NCBI GenBank assembly: GCA_903879705.1
Contig: CAIRMO010000036.1
Location: 1 to 64,000, forward strand
Direction: 5' to 3'
Origin: an uncultured Candidatus Competibacteraceae bacterium
Lineage (GTDB): Bacteria; Pseudomonadota; Gammaproteobacteria; Competibacterales; Competibacteraceae
Length of the DNA: 64,000 bases
A program made the translations under genes and the position numbers. The notes under the pieces are model-generated. The model saw nothing but the letters and a program-made list of their open reading frames with translations. It was not told the origin of the DNA and searched no databases. Positions 17,028 to 26,046 of the stretch are shown here, one piece after another (the stretch's first letter is position 1; each line of letters begins with the position of its first letter).

Positions 17028-17672
17028 TTAGGAATGGTTAGGATCAGTGTTAGAGTTAAAGTCAGTTCTGGATCGGAAACCGGCCAGATTAACCGGCAAA
17101 TCGGGCAGGAAAACTTCGCAGACCAATAATGGGCGGCGATCCAGCCGGAATACCGAGCGTCGGCCCCAGAGCGTTTCCAGGGGTTCGGCGCAACCGGCCA
17201 CGGCGCGTTGATGCAACCGCTGACCGGCAACGATACGGGCGACTTCGACTGGGCCGCGTTGGACGCCAGGATCGGTGAACAGCGCTTCACCCAGGGGTCG
17301 GGTTCCCAGCCAGGTCAGCCGCCGTCCGCGACCGCGTAGGGTACAGGCCGGGATTACGGTGCGGGCAAAGACCCAGGGCTGTTTATCGCAGCGCAGTTGC
17401 ACCTCGCGAGTCCAGGCCCAAGCATCGAGCCGGAGCTGCAAGGCGCGGGCTTCATCCTGATCTGGACGAATCCAGCCCTGACTCAGCACCTGCACCCGAA
17501 GTTGGCCCGAACAACGCTGGCGCAACCGCCGGGTCAACGAGCCGGCGTCGAACAGCCAGTCGTTCAATTCGGCAGGCCAGTCGCGCTGCCACACCGGCGG
17601 GTGTAAATGCCAGCGCGGCAGCGTATGCAACGAAACAGGAGAATCCGTAGGCAAGGCGGCGAATTCGATCAT
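17028..17672 (-). CDS. ubiC: Chorismate lyase
   Basis: The product has about 214 residues from ATG 17672; a TTG at 17687 would add five. It matches UbiC in its central motifs: ARTVIPACTLRG at about residue 110, GTRPLGEALFTDPGVQRGPVEVAR, and RRSVFRLDRRPLLVCEVFLP near the end. The last residues FRSRTDFNSNTDPNHS lie beyond the domain and are encoded by TAAC-rich repeated sequence, perhaps a recent extension. The enzyme releases 4-hydroxybenzoate and pyruvate from chorismate. It is the first gene of the ubiC-ubiA pair. Confidence 0.92.
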   Translation of the reverse strand: MIEFAALPTDSPVSLHTLPRWHLHPPVWQRDWPAELNDWLFDAGSLTRRLRQRCSGQLRVQVLSQGWIRPDQDEARALQLRLDAWAWTREVQLRCDKQPWVFARTVIPACTLRGRGRRLTWLGTRPLGEALFTDPGVQRGPVEVARIVAGQRLHQRAVAGCAEPLETLWGRRSVFRLDRRPLLVCEVFLPDLPVNLAGFRSRTDFNSNTDPNHS

Positions 17673-17694
17673 GGCTTGAAAGCGCAATTATGGC

Positions 17695-17707
17695 ATGGTT
17701 ACACCAT
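17695..17707. promoter_or_regulatory. Perfect palindrome upstream of ubiC
   Basis: ATGGTTACACCAT reads as ATGGT-TAC-ACCAT, and outer GGC/GCC extend the symmetry. It lies 23 bp upstream of the ubiC ATG in the divergent gap with the antiporter gene. It could be an operator. No known regulator motif is recognised. Confidence 0.35.
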
Positions 17708-17792
17708 AGCCGGGGAATTGGCACGGGCGCGGCCTTATCCACTCGGCAGTTCGCGGAACCGTCCGACATTCTGAATCTGGAATCAACTAACC

Positions 17793-18968
17793 ATGCCAGA
17801 AGCTCATCACTCACTGATATTTTCATTGTTTCTGATTTTTACCGGCGCAGCGCTGTTTGCGACGGTGGCGCTGTTTGCCCGGCAGGCGCTGCCCATCGCC
17901 TACATCGTGCTGGGCATCGTGATCGGCCCTTATGGCTTCGGGCTGATTAACAATGCCTCGGCCATCGAGGAAATGGCCCAGATCGGCATCATGTTCCTGC
18001 TGTTCCTACTAGGCCTGGATTTGTCGCCGCAACGGTTATTGCAAATGCTGCGCAAGGCCACCCTGATTACTCTCGGCACGTCGTTGACGTTTGCGGCGCT
18101 GGGCGGTGGGGTCGCCTGGCAGTTCGGCTACACCTTGGGCGAGAGCCTGCTGGTCGGGGTGGCGATGACTTTTTCCAGCACCATCATTGGCTTGAAGCTG
18201 CTGCCCACACGCACACTGCATCATCAGCACACCGGCGAGATCATCATCAGCATCCTGTTGTTGCAGGATTTACTGGCGATTGCCGTGTTGCTGCTGGTGG
18301 ATGGACTGGGTGGGCGCGGGTCGTCGCTGCAAGGTCTGGGATTGCTGATCATTACCTTGCCGTTGCTGTTGGGCTTCGCTTATCTGGCCTCGCGCTATGT
18401 ACTGATACCGCTGATTGCTCGCTTCGACAAAATCCGCGAATACATTTTCCTCATCGCCATTGGCTGGTGTCTGGGTATTTCCCAAATCGCGGACATGCTC
18501 GGTCTGTCCTACGCGATTGGCGCGTTTATTGGCGGCGTGGCGCTGGCGACCAGTCCGATTTCGCTGTACATCGCCGACAGCCTCAGGCCGCTGCGCGATT
18601 TTTTTCTAGTGCTGTTTTTCTTTTCGCTGGGGGCCGGATTTGACACCGGGATGCTGGGCGCGGTCTTCGCGCCGACGCTGTTGCTGGGTGGGTTGTTGAT
18701 GATCGCTAAACCGTGGGTGTTTCGCGGTTTTCTGCAATGGGCGGGAGAGCGGCCCCGGATTGCGATGGAGGTGGGGGTGCGGTTGGGCCAGGTCAGCGAG
18801 TTCGCCCTGCTGATCGCGGTGCTGGCGCAACAGAATGAGTTGATCAGTCGGGAGGCGTCCTACCTGGTGCAGGCGACCACGCTATTGACCTTCATCGCCT
18901 CCACCTACTATCTGGTCCTCAAATACCCGACGCCGGTCGCCATTTCCGACAGTCTGCGGCGGGATTGA
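17793..18968 (+). CDS. Cation:proton antiporter, CPA2/KefB-like membrane domain
   Basis: The product has 391 residues with about twelve membrane segments of the Na+/H+ exchanger fold. Typical stretches are IAYIVLGIVIGPYGFGLI at about residue 33, IGIMFLLFLLGLDLSP, and the discontinuous-helix region with LLQDLLAIAVLLLV at about residue 157. The protein ends after the membrane domain and lacks the C-terminal TrkA-N/RCK domain that gates KefB/KefC. It is therefore a short CPA2 antiporter of unknown ion choice. The following permease gene begins one base after its stop. Confidence 0.85.
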   Translation: MPEAHHSLIFSLFLIFTGAALFATVALFARQALPIAYIVLGIVIGPYGFGLINNASAIEEMAQIGIMFLLFLLGLDLSPQRLLQMLRKATLITLGTSLTFAALGGGVAWQFGYTLGESLLVGVAMTFSSTIIGLKLLPTRTLHHQHTGEIIISILLLQDLLAIAVLLLVDGLGGRGSSLQGLGLLIITLPLLLGFAYLASRYVLIPLIARFDKIREYIFLIAIGWCLGISQIADMLGLSYAIGAFIGGVALATSPISLYIADSLRPLRDFFLVLFFFSLGAGFDTGMLGAVFAPTLLLGGLLMIAKPWVFRGFLQWAGERPRIAMEVGVRLGQVSEFALLIAVLAQQNELISREASYLVQATTLLTFIASTYYLVLKYPTPVAISDSLRRD

Positions 18969-18969
18969 G

Positions 18970-19788
18970 TTGGATACCAACCAAAGCAGTCGATTGAAGG
19001 ATCGCTGGCGACCGGCATTCGATATGCTGGCGTTTCTGGCGGTGCTGACCGGGTTGGGCTGGATCGTCGTCGAAGGCGCGGGTCACTTGCATTACAACTG
19101 GCAGTGGTACCGAATCCCGCCCTATTTCTACCGCATCGAGGCTGGCGGGTTTTACGCCGGCCCACTGTTGCGCGGACTGGCAGTAACGCTGGAACTGACC
19201 GGCTGGAGCTTGTTGCTGACCCTGGGGCTCGGTCTGACCGCGGCGCTGCTGCAACGATCTTCGTCCTGGGCGGGCCATGCTTTGGCGCGGCTTTATGTCG
19301 AAATGGTCCGCAATACCCCGCTGCTGGTGCAGCTTTATCTGGTCTATTTTATCCTCGCGCCGATTCTGGACCTGGACCGATTTATGGCGGCGGTGCTGGC
19401 GCTGGCGATCTTTGAGGGCGCATTTGCGGCAGAAATTTTCCGTGCCGGGATCGAGGCGATTCCTCGCGGTCAATGGGAGGCGGGATGCGCGTTGGGATTG
19501 TCGCCGTATGCCGTTTATCGCCAGGTGATTCTGCCGCAAGCCATCCGCCTGGTCTTGCCGCCGCTGACCGGGCTGGGGGTTTCACTCATCAAGCACTCGG
19601 CGCTGGTCAGCGTGATTGCGGTGGCTGACCTGACCACTGAAGGGCGTAATCTCATCGCCGACACGTTTATGACCTTTGAACTGTGGTTCACCATCGCGGC
19701 GCTGTATCTGGCCCTGACTACCAGTTTGTCGCTGCTGGTGAGCTGGCTGGAACACCGCCTGCCGGCTTCCGGCACAGGACCGGGTTGA
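18970..19788 (+). CDS. Polar amino acid ABC transporter permease
   Basis: The product has 272 residues with about five membrane segments. It carries the permease signature with the EAA loop, EIFRAGIEAIPRGQWEAGCALGLSPYAVYRQVILPQAIR, at about residues 156-195, and the N-terminal RNTPLLVQLYLVYF motif of the His/Glu/Gln/Arg family. The apparent start is a TTG at 18970; the next in-frame ATG is 19024. The gene directly precedes a second permease with no gap, so they probably form a heterodimer. No ATPase or binding-protein gene is adjacent. Confidence 0.87.
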   Translation: MDTNQSSRLKDRWRPAFDMLAFLAVLTGLGWIVVEGAGHLHYNWQWYRIPPYFYRIEAGGFYAGPLLRGLAVTLELTGWSLLLTLGLGLTAALLQRSSSWAGHALARLYVEMVRNTPLLVQLYLVYFILAPILDLDRFMAAVLALAIFEGAFAAEIFRAGIEAIPRGQWEAGCALGLSPYAVYRQVILPQAIRLVLPPLTGLGVSLIKHSALVSVIAVADLTTEGRNLIADTFMTFELWFTIAALYLALTTSLSLLVSWLEHRLPASGTGPG

Positions 19789-20670
19789 ATGGGGACTCCG
19801 CGCAAGCTGCGGTTCGGCTGGCTGGATGTCGTCATTCTGGCCGTCGGGTTCGGGCTGATCGGCTATGTGCTGTATCGGGCGCAAAGCCATTTCTATTATC
19901 AGTGGGACTGGCGGCTCATTCCCGGCTATTTCATCCGCTATGACGCCGCGCAGGGTCATTGGGTACTGAATCTGCTGGGTCAGGGCTTTCTGGCAACGGT
20001 GCGATTGGCCGTGTGGGGAAGTCTGCTGGCGGCAGTGATCGGCGGCGTTATGGGTATCTGTCGAGTCTCGCGTAGTCTGTTTCTGCGGTTGATCAGCCGG
20101 ACTTATGTCGAATTGATCCGCAACATTCCGCCGCTGGTGTTTATTTTCATCTTCTATTTCTTCATCAGCAGTCAATTGACGTTCCTGCTGGACTTGGAGA
20201 ACCCGCTCATCACTGCCAGCCCGCTCGTGTTGCGGGTAGTGGCGTTGCTGTTCGGTCCGCCGGAACTGCTGCCGAATTTTCTGTCCGGGCTGATTTGCCT
20301 GGCGCTGTTCGAGGGTGCTTATGTCACTGAAATTGTCCGGGCCGGGATCGAGGCAATTCCGAAAGGGCAGTGGGAAGCGGCTTGGGCCTTGGGTCTGCAT
20401 TCATGGCGGGTGTTGACCGAGGTGATTCTGCCACAGGCGATGCAGAAAGTACTTCCGCCGTTGGCTGGACAGTTTATTTCGCTGATTAAGGATTCGTCGC
20501 TGATTTCGCTGATTTCCATTCAGGAACTGACCTTCACGGGTACGGAACTGGCGGTGTCATCAGGACGGGTCTTCGAGGTCTGGCTGACCATAGCGGCGCT
20601 GTATTTTCTACTGTGCTTCGGACTGGCGCGAGTGTTTCGACGGCTGGAATGGCGGTTGAGAGAGAGGTAG
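19789..20670 (+). CDS. Polar amino acid ABC transporter permease, second subunit
   Basis: The product has 293 residues with the same family plan as the preceding gene. It has IRNIPPLVFIFIFYFFI at about residue 107 and the EAA loop EIVRAGIEAIPKGQWEAAWALGLHSWRVLTEVILPQAMQ at about residue 180. A periplasmic stretch of about 25 residues follows the first membrane segment (FYYQWDWRLIPGYFIRYDAAQG). A similar stretch (HYNWQWYRIPPYFYRIEAGG) is found in the first permease, so the two arose by duplication. The ATG follows the previous TGA directly. The rest of the transporter must be encoded elsewhere. Confidence 0.87.
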   Translation: MGTPRKLRFGWLDVVILAVGFGLIGYVLYRAQSHFYYQWDWRLIPGYFIRYDAAQGHWVLNLLGQGFLATVRLAVWGSLLAAVIGGVMGICRVSRSLFLRLISRTYVELIRNIPPLVFIFIFYFFISSQLTFLLDLENPLITASPLVLRVVALLFGPPELLPNFLSGLICLALFEGAYVTEIVRAGIEAIPKGQWEAAWALGLHSWRVLTEVILPQAMQKVLPPLAGQFISLIKDSSLISLISIQELTFTGTELAVSSGRVFEVWLTIAALYFLLCFGLARVFRRLEWRLRER

Positions 20671-20750
20671 GGATGGCGGGAGACAGAGTACAAAGTATAG
20701 AAACAGAGTACAGAGTACACAGACAGGACTTTTGCGTGCCTACCCTTTTC

Positions 20751-20822
20751 CGTCATTCCCGCGTCAGCGGGAATCCAGTCGGTCACGGGGAAAACTGGAT
20801 ACCCGCCTTTGCGAGTATGACG
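20751..20822. repeat. Nested palindromic repeat, copy A
   Basis: CGTCATTCCCGCG...GCGGGAATCCAG, a short spacer, then CTGGATACCCGC...GCGAGTATGACG. Two small hairpins sit inside one outer inverted repeat of about 72 bp. It lies between the convergent permease and fba genes and may also end transcription. It is preceded by an acagagtac-type direct repeat at about 20682-20720. Other copies are at 23244, 32936, 43776 (half) and 53930. Confidence 0.8.
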
Positions 20823-20844
20823 AATTTGGATTAATCGCTAATCC

Positions 20845-21915
20845 TTACAGAGCCAGCGACTTGCCCTTGGAGCCAAGGTCGATAAACGCCTCATTCAACC
20901 GGGCCACCATGTTCTGCTCGGCCAGCCGCAGATACTTGCGCGGGTCATAGAACTTCTTGTACGGCTTGTCGGTTTCCGGGTCAACCTGATACAGGAAAGC
21001 CTTTGGATTTTCCGTAACGAACTTGCCAATCGCTTCCGAATAGGCGAATTGCAGGTCGGTGTCGATGTTCATCTTGAACACGCCATAACCCACGGCTTCA
21101 GTGATCTTTTCCTTTTCCGAGCCGGAGCCGCCGTGGAACACCAGATTCAGCGGTTTGGCGCCGGTGGCCCGCATCTGCTCAATCAGCGCCTGCGAGTTCT
21201 TGAGAATCTCCGGGCGCAATTGCACATTGCCGGGCTTGTAGACGCCATGCACATTGCCAAACGAAGCGGCCACCGAGAAATGCCCAATCGGGTTCAGCCG
21301 CTCGTAGGCTTGCAGCACATCTTCCGGTTGAGTGTAGAGATGGGAATTGTCGGCGCTTTCATCCATTTCCTTTCCGATGCCGTCTTCCTCGCCGCCCGTC
21401 ACGCCGAGTTCAATCTCCAGGCTCATGTTCAGCGGAGCCATCCGGGCCAGCACCCGAGCGCACTCATCCAGGTTGAATTCCATGCTGTCCTCGGACAGGT
21501 CCAGCATATGCGAACTGAACAGCGGCTTGCCGTGTTGCTTGAAGTGCTTTTCGCCTTCGTCCAGCAGCGCGTCCACCCAGGGAATCAGCGCCTTGTTGGC
21601 GTGATCGGTGTGTAACACTACGCACACCCCATAGTGTTCGGCCAGCAGGTGAACGTGCAGCGCCGCCGCTACCGCGCCCAGCACTTTGGCCTTGAAACTG
21701 TCCTTCAGGCCCTGGCCCGCGTAGAACTGGGCGCCGCCGTTGGAAAGCTGGACGATCACATCGCCCTGGTTTTTAGCCGCCGCTTCCAGCACCGCGTTGG
21801 TGGTGCTGCTGCTGGAGACGTTGACCGCCGGCAGCGCGTAGCCGCCAGCCTTCGCCGCCGCGACCAGGGTCAAATAATCTTTGCCGGTAACGACTCCGGG
21901 TTTAAGTTGGGCCAT
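20845..21915 (-). CDS. fba: Fructose-bisphosphate aldolase, class II
   Basis: The product has 356 residues from ATG 21915, which matches the length of the E. coli class II enzyme. The frame extends to 22128, but GAGGA eight bases before 21915 and the family start MAQLKPGVVTGKDY support this choice. Zinc ligands are visible in VVLHTDHANK (about residue 107), and the active-site loops in LVFHGGSGSEKEKI and FKMNIDTDLQFAYSEA. The enzyme splits fructose 1,6-bisphosphate in glycolysis and works backwards in gluconeogenesis, the route that would feed glycogen. It is divergent from prfB. Confidence 0.95.
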   Translation of the reverse strand: MAQLKPGVVTGKDYLTLVAAAKAGGYALPAVNVSSSSTTNAVLEAAAKNQGDVIVQLSNGGAQFYAGQGLKDSFKAKVLGAVAAALHVHLLAEHYGVCVVLHTDHANKALIPWVDALLDEGEKHFKQHGKPLFSSHMLDLSEDSMEFNLDECARVLARMAPLNMSLEIELGVTGGEEDGIGKEMDESADNSHLYTQPEDVLQAYERLNPIGHFSVAASFGNVHGVYKPGNVQLRPEILKNSQALIEQMRATGAKPLNLVFHGGSGSEKEKITEAVGYGVFKMNIDTDLQFAYSEAIGKFVTENPKAFLYQVDPETDKPYKKFYDPRKYLRLAEQNMVARLNEAFIDLGSKGKSLAL

Positions 21916-22114
21916 GAATGAATCCTCGTTTGGGGTGAAGGGAAAACCATTTTTCGCCCGCAAAGTATAGCCGTTGCGTCGTTGCCATAACAGCCGCGCC
22001 GCTGCTCGCCAGCCATTATCGGGTAAGCCAGAATGAGCATGATGGTGGGTATGACGCACCCGGCCCCGTCCGTTATTATGCCCTCCCCATTTCAGCGGTA
22101 CGGACGATCCAGCC

Positions 22115-23213
22115 ATGCAGGAACTCAATCCCTATTTCAATCAGATTAGCGACTTGCGGGGGCGCTGCGCGTCTCTTCGGGGGTATCTTTGACTTTGAAA
22201 CCCGGCGCGAACGGCTCATCGAGGTCAACCATGAATTGCAGGAGCCGAATGTCTGGAATAACCCGGAGCGGGCGCAGACACTCGGTAAGGAGCGCGCTCA
22301 ACTGGAAGCGGTGGTCAACCGGCTGGAAAATCTCGACCGGGGTTTCAATGAAGTCGCCGAGCTGCTGATTCTGGCCGGCGAGGAAGACGATGCAGCGGCA
22401 GTCACCGAACTGGTGCGGGATTTGGACGGTTACCGTCGGGTCGTGGCGGATTTGGAGTTTCGGCGAATGTTTGCCGGCGAACTCGATTCCAGCAATGCCT
22501 TTGTCGATATCCAGGCCGGCTCCGGCGGCACCGAGGCCCAGGACTGGGCGGAGATGTTATTGCGGATGTATTTGCGCTGGGGCGAGCGGCGCGGATTCAA
22601 AACCGACTTGCTGGAGGTCTCGCCGGGTGAAGTGGCCGGGATCAAAAGCGCCACTATCGGTTATGAAGGCAGTTATGCCTATGGCTGGCTGCGGACTGAA
22701 ACCGGCGTTCACCGCTTGGTGCGCAAGTCGCCGTTTGATTCCGGCAATCGCCGCCATACCTCATTTGCGGCAGTCTTTGTTTCCCCGGAAATTGACGATA
22801 GCATTCAGGTAGAGATCAATCCGGCGGATTTACGGGTTGACGTTTATCGCGCTTCCGGGGCGGGCGGTCAGCATGTCAATCGCACCGAATCGGCAGTGCG
22901 GATTACCCACTTGCCAACCAATACGGTGGTGCAGTGCCAGAATGACCGTTCACAGCATAAAAACCGCTCTACTGCGATGAAGCAATTGAAAGCCAAGCTG
23001 TATGAACTGGAGATTCAGAAGCGCAACGCCAAGGCGCAGGCGGTGGAAGACACCAAGTCCGATATTGGCTGGGGTAGCCAGATTCGTTCGTATGTGCTGG
23101 ATCAGTCCCGGATCAAGGATTTGCGCACCGGCATTGAGAACAGCAATACCCAGGCGGTATTGGATGGCGATCTGGATGAGTTTATCGAAGCCAGCTTGAA
23201 GAGTGGTTTTTGA
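22115..23213 (+). CDS. prfB: Peptide chain release factor 2, with programmed +1 frameshift
   Basis: The gene starts at ATG 22115. It runs 25 codons to an in-frame TGA at 22190-22192, skips one base, and continues from GAC at 22191 to 23213, giving 365 residues, the same as E. coli RF2. The join is 22115-22189 plus 22191-23213. The stop-codon-reading SPF tripeptide is in [15 protein letters not shown], and the peptide-release motif GGQ is in [17 protein letters not shown]2 ends translation at TGA and TAA. The TGA inside its own gene makes its synthesis self-limiting. It is divergent from fba. Confidence 0.95.
22175..22193 (+). promoter_or_regulatory. prfB +1 programmed frameshift site
   Basis: The site reads CTT CGG GGG TAT CTT TGA C. 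The CTT TGA C slippery stretch is preserved, and an internal Shine-Dalgarno-like GGGGG lies three bases before CTT. In E. coli the codon before GGG is AGG; here it is CGG, which still leaves the G run that pairs with 16S rRNA. Confidence 0.95.
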
Positions 23214-23243
23214 AGTCAGGACTTTTGCTGGCAATCCTTAAGC

Positions 23244-23315
23244 CGTCATTCCCGCGAATGCCGGTATCCCGTCTTTTTAGCGATGTACTGGATTCCCGCT
23301 TGCGCGGGTATGACG
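23244..23315. repeat. Nested palindromic repeat, copy B
   Basis: CGTCATTCCCGCG...CGGTATCCCG, a spacer, then TACTGGATTCCCGC...GCGGGTATGACG. It lies between the convergent prfB and hybrid-kinase genes. Confidence 0.8.
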
Positions 23316-23343
23316 GAAAGCGAATTCTTCGTCTGCCCGTCGC

Positions 23344-26034
23344 CTAACGCAGAAAAGACTGCAAGGCGGCCAGAAAAATCCCCTTGCGGATCGGCTTGGT
23401 TAAATGACCGGTGCAACCGGCATCCAGGCTGCGCTGCTCGTCTTCCTTCAGAGCGTTGGCAGTCAGCGCCAGGATCGGGGTCGGCGGCTGACCGCGTTCG
23501 CGCTCCCATTCGCGGATTAGCCGGGTGGCGGTATAGCCATCCATCACCGGCATCTGCACGTCCATCAGCACCAGATCGTATTCGCCCTGTTTGAACGACT
23601 CGACCGCGACCGCGCCATTGTCGGCGATATTCAGCCGGTGGGAGGTCTTCTTCAGATAAGCCTGGATCAGCGTAATGTTGTCTTGGGCGTCATCGGCGAT
23701 CAGAATCGACAAGCCCTTGCGGTCCACCGGATCATTTAAAAGATGCTGGGTCTGGGTGGCTGGATCGAGGCGCAGATCGTTCCGACCCTGGCCAGCAACC
23801 AACTGGTTCAAGGCGGTCCACAACCCCCGGCGCTTGATCGGCTTTGTCAGGCACACGATGTGTCCAGCGCTGGTTTCCGCCAGTTCGTGACAGTGCCGTT
23901 CGCCGGAATGGAACAGCACGACCGGCAATCTGCTGTAACCCGGCTCCTGAGCCAGCGCCGCCAGCCAATCCAGACTGCTCCCCTCCCGCAACCGTGAATC
24001 CAGCGCCAGCAATTGCGCCGGCTGACCGTTACTGCGCCATTCCCGCAACTGCGCCAGCGCGGCAACGACCGTGTCGGTCGTTGCAATACGCGCCCCAGCC
24101 TGTTCGAGTAATTCCGCGATCAGCCGCTGGTTGATGGCGACATCATCCACGATCAAGGCCCGCCAGCCGGCAATCGGCGGCAGCTCAACTGGCGGCTTGG
24201 CGAGCGACGCAACGCCCAGTTGAACGGTGAAGTAGAACGTGCTGCCTTGACCGGGATCGCTCGTCAAGCCGATCTGGCCGCCCATCAGCTCCACCAGGCG
24301 CCGGCTGATGGTCAGGCCCAGACCGGTGCCGCCATACTTGCGAGTAATGGCGCCGTCAGCCTGAGTGAAGGCGCTGAACACCAGATTCTGCTTTTCCGGC
24401 GCAATGCCGATGCCGGTATCGGTGACGGCAAACCGCAAATAACCGGGTGCCGGCGGATCAGGAGAATGATCGACCGTCACGATGATTTGGCCGCGTTCGG
24501 TAAATTTAATCGCGTTGCCAATTAAATTGGTCAGCACTTGGTGCAACCGGTGCGAATCGCCTTCCACCATGATCGGGACATCCGGGTGGAGATACAGGAT
24601 CAATTCAAGGCCCTTGTTCTGCGCCCGCATCGCCATTAAATCGACCTGTTCGTTGAGCAGGGTTTCCAGGTCAAACGGTTCATGGTTAATAATCAGCTTG
24701 TCCGCCTCAATCTTTGACAAATCGAGAATGTCTTCAATCAACATCAGCAGGGTTTCACCGGCGCTTTTAAAGACATCGACATAATTGCGCTGTTCTTGGG
24801 TCAATCGGGTTTCGGCCAGCAAATCAGCCATGCCGATAATCGCATTCATCGGTGTGCGGATTTCATGACTCATATTGGCCAGGAATTCACTCTTGGCGTA
24901 ATTGGCGCTATCGGCGGCTTCTTTGGCGTTTTTGAGTTCTTCGGTGCGCTCCTCGACCAGTTTCTCCAGGTTATTCTGGTAGGCGGTCAACCGGGCATTG
25001 TTTTTCTCGATGGTGCCGAGCATCTGGTTGATGGCGAACCCCAGTTGCGCAATCTCGTCGCTATCGTCGGAGAAAAACCGCGAACCGAACTGGCCGGACT
25101 GAACCTGGCGGGCGACTTCGGAAATCTTCCGGATCGGCCAGATGATCTTGCGGGCCATTGCATAAAGCAGGATGCCAAACAGCACGATCATGACCAGGGC
25201 GGACAGTTGCAGGGAACGCTCGATGTGGGCGCGAATGTCGTGGCCCGCCTGAAATTCCTGCTGGTAGGTGTTAATAGCCTGGGCGGAAATATCCGACAGT
25301 AGCACGGTCAGATTCAGCGTCAGATCGTCGAACTTGCGGTTGAGGTGACGAATCTCGGCTTCCATCTCAAAATCCTGCCGCAGCATCAACGGGTAGCGCT
25401 CGAGGTAGGAGCGAAAGCGGGCATCATTATGCAATGACGACGTTTCGATATTGCGCAACAGGGATTCAAAGGCGATATTCAGGCTGCGGTACTTGACATC
25501 AGAGCGGATGAAAAAATAACTTTCCTGGAAGTGATTGACATTGAACAATGGCTTATAAAGGTCATTGGCGTCGGCCACAAAAAAGATGGCCGAGGCCAGT
25601 ACCTGATAATTAGAATCGAAACGGGTTTTATTCAACCGCTGCTGGGTTTTAAGCTGCATCAACTGGCTGAAGACGTTTTCATATTCCGCCAGCAGCGTTT
25701 CAATTTGATCAACCGTGGGCTGAGTCAGCACATTAGCCGTTTGAGGGGCCAACTGGCGGACATGAGCCTTGGCTTCATTGAGCAACACCGCAAACCGCTG
25801 CTCGGCATCCGTTCGGTTTTGCCACAGCGCCGCCTGTTCCCAGAACCGGATTTCCCAGAACTGTTGCTCGAGGCCACGGGTCTCCCGGTCGGTCAGGGTG
25901 GCCCGCTCGCCCCGTCCGGCGCTCGACGACAATTGCTCCAGGAACAGAATCACGCCGAAATAGCCAATGCCGGACAGAATGAGCATCAGTCCGGCCATGA
26001 GATAAAAACGCTGTTTTACGGTGTTGCCGAACAT
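23344..26034 (-). CDS. Hybrid sensor histidine kinase with two receiver domains
   Basis: The product has 896 residues. A membrane segment at about residues 12-33 is followed by a periplasmic helical sensor of about 235 residues and a second membrane segment ([20 protein letters not shown]) at about 270-290. Then come a HAMP linker, a short coiled coil ([23 protein letters not shown]) and HisKA with the phosphoacceptor in [19 protein letters not shown] at about residue 390. An HATPase domain with N, G1 and G2 boxes follows ([32 protein letters not shown]). Two receivers end the protein, with Asp in LLALDSRL and in [14 protein letters not shown], and both keep the switch Ser/Thr and Lys. There is no Hpt domain. 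It lies 12 bp behind the double sugar-binding protein, a likely signal receptor. Confidence 0.93.
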   Translation of the reverse strand: MFGNTVKQRFYLMAGLMLILSGIGYFGVILFLEQLSSSAGRGERATLTDRETRGLEQQFWEIRFWEQAALWQNRTDAEQRFAVLLNEAKAHVRQLAPQTANVLTQPTVDQIETLLAEYENVFSQLMQLKTQQRLNKTRFDSNYQVLASAIFFVADANDLYKPLFNVNHFQESYFFIRSDVKYRSLNIAFESLLRNIETSSLHNDARFRSYLERYPLMLRQDFEMEAEIRHLNRKFDDLTLNLTVLLSDISAQAINTYQQEFQAGHDIRAHIERSLQLSALVMIVLFGILLYAMARKIIWPIRKISEVARQVQSGQFGSRFFSDDSDEIAQLGFAINQMLGTIEKNNARLTAYQNNLEKLVEERTEELKNAKEAADSANYAKSEFLANMSHEIRTPMNAIIGMADLLAETRLTQEQRNYVDVFKSAGETLLMLIEDILDLSKIEADKLIINHEPFDLETLLNEQVDLMAMRAQNKGLELILYLHPDVPIMVEGDSHRLHQVLTNLIGNAIKFTERGQIIVTVDHSPDPPAPGYLRFAVTDTGIGIAPEKQNLVFSAFTQADGAITRKYGGTGLGLTISRRLVELMGGQIGLTSDPGQGSTFYFTVQLGVASLAKPPVELPPIAGWRALIVDDVAINQRLIAELLEQAGARIATTDTVVAALAQLREWRSNGQPAQLLALDSRLREGSSLDWLAALAQEPGYSRLPVVLFHSGERHCHELAETSAGHIVCLTKPIKRRGLWTALNQLVAGQGRNDLRLDPATQTQHLLNDPVDRKGLSILIADDAQDNITLIQAYLKKTSHRLNIADNGAVAVESFKQGEYDLVLMDVQMPVMDGYTATRLIREWERERGQPPTPILALTANALKEDEQRSLDAGCTGHLTKPIRKGIFLAALQSFLR

Positions 26035-26046
26035 GCTATTCCCCCG

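Noticed and set aside
22236-23213. prfB as a 325-residue protein starting at TTG 22236
   Set aside because: The upstream 25 codons plus the CTT TGA C frameshift site give a full-length RF2 of 365 residues.
23344-24100. First receiver of the hybrid kinase as a degenerate pseudo-receiver
   Set aside because: On reading, the acidic pair, phospho-Asp (LALDSR), switch Ser and Lys are all present, so there is no sign of inactivation.
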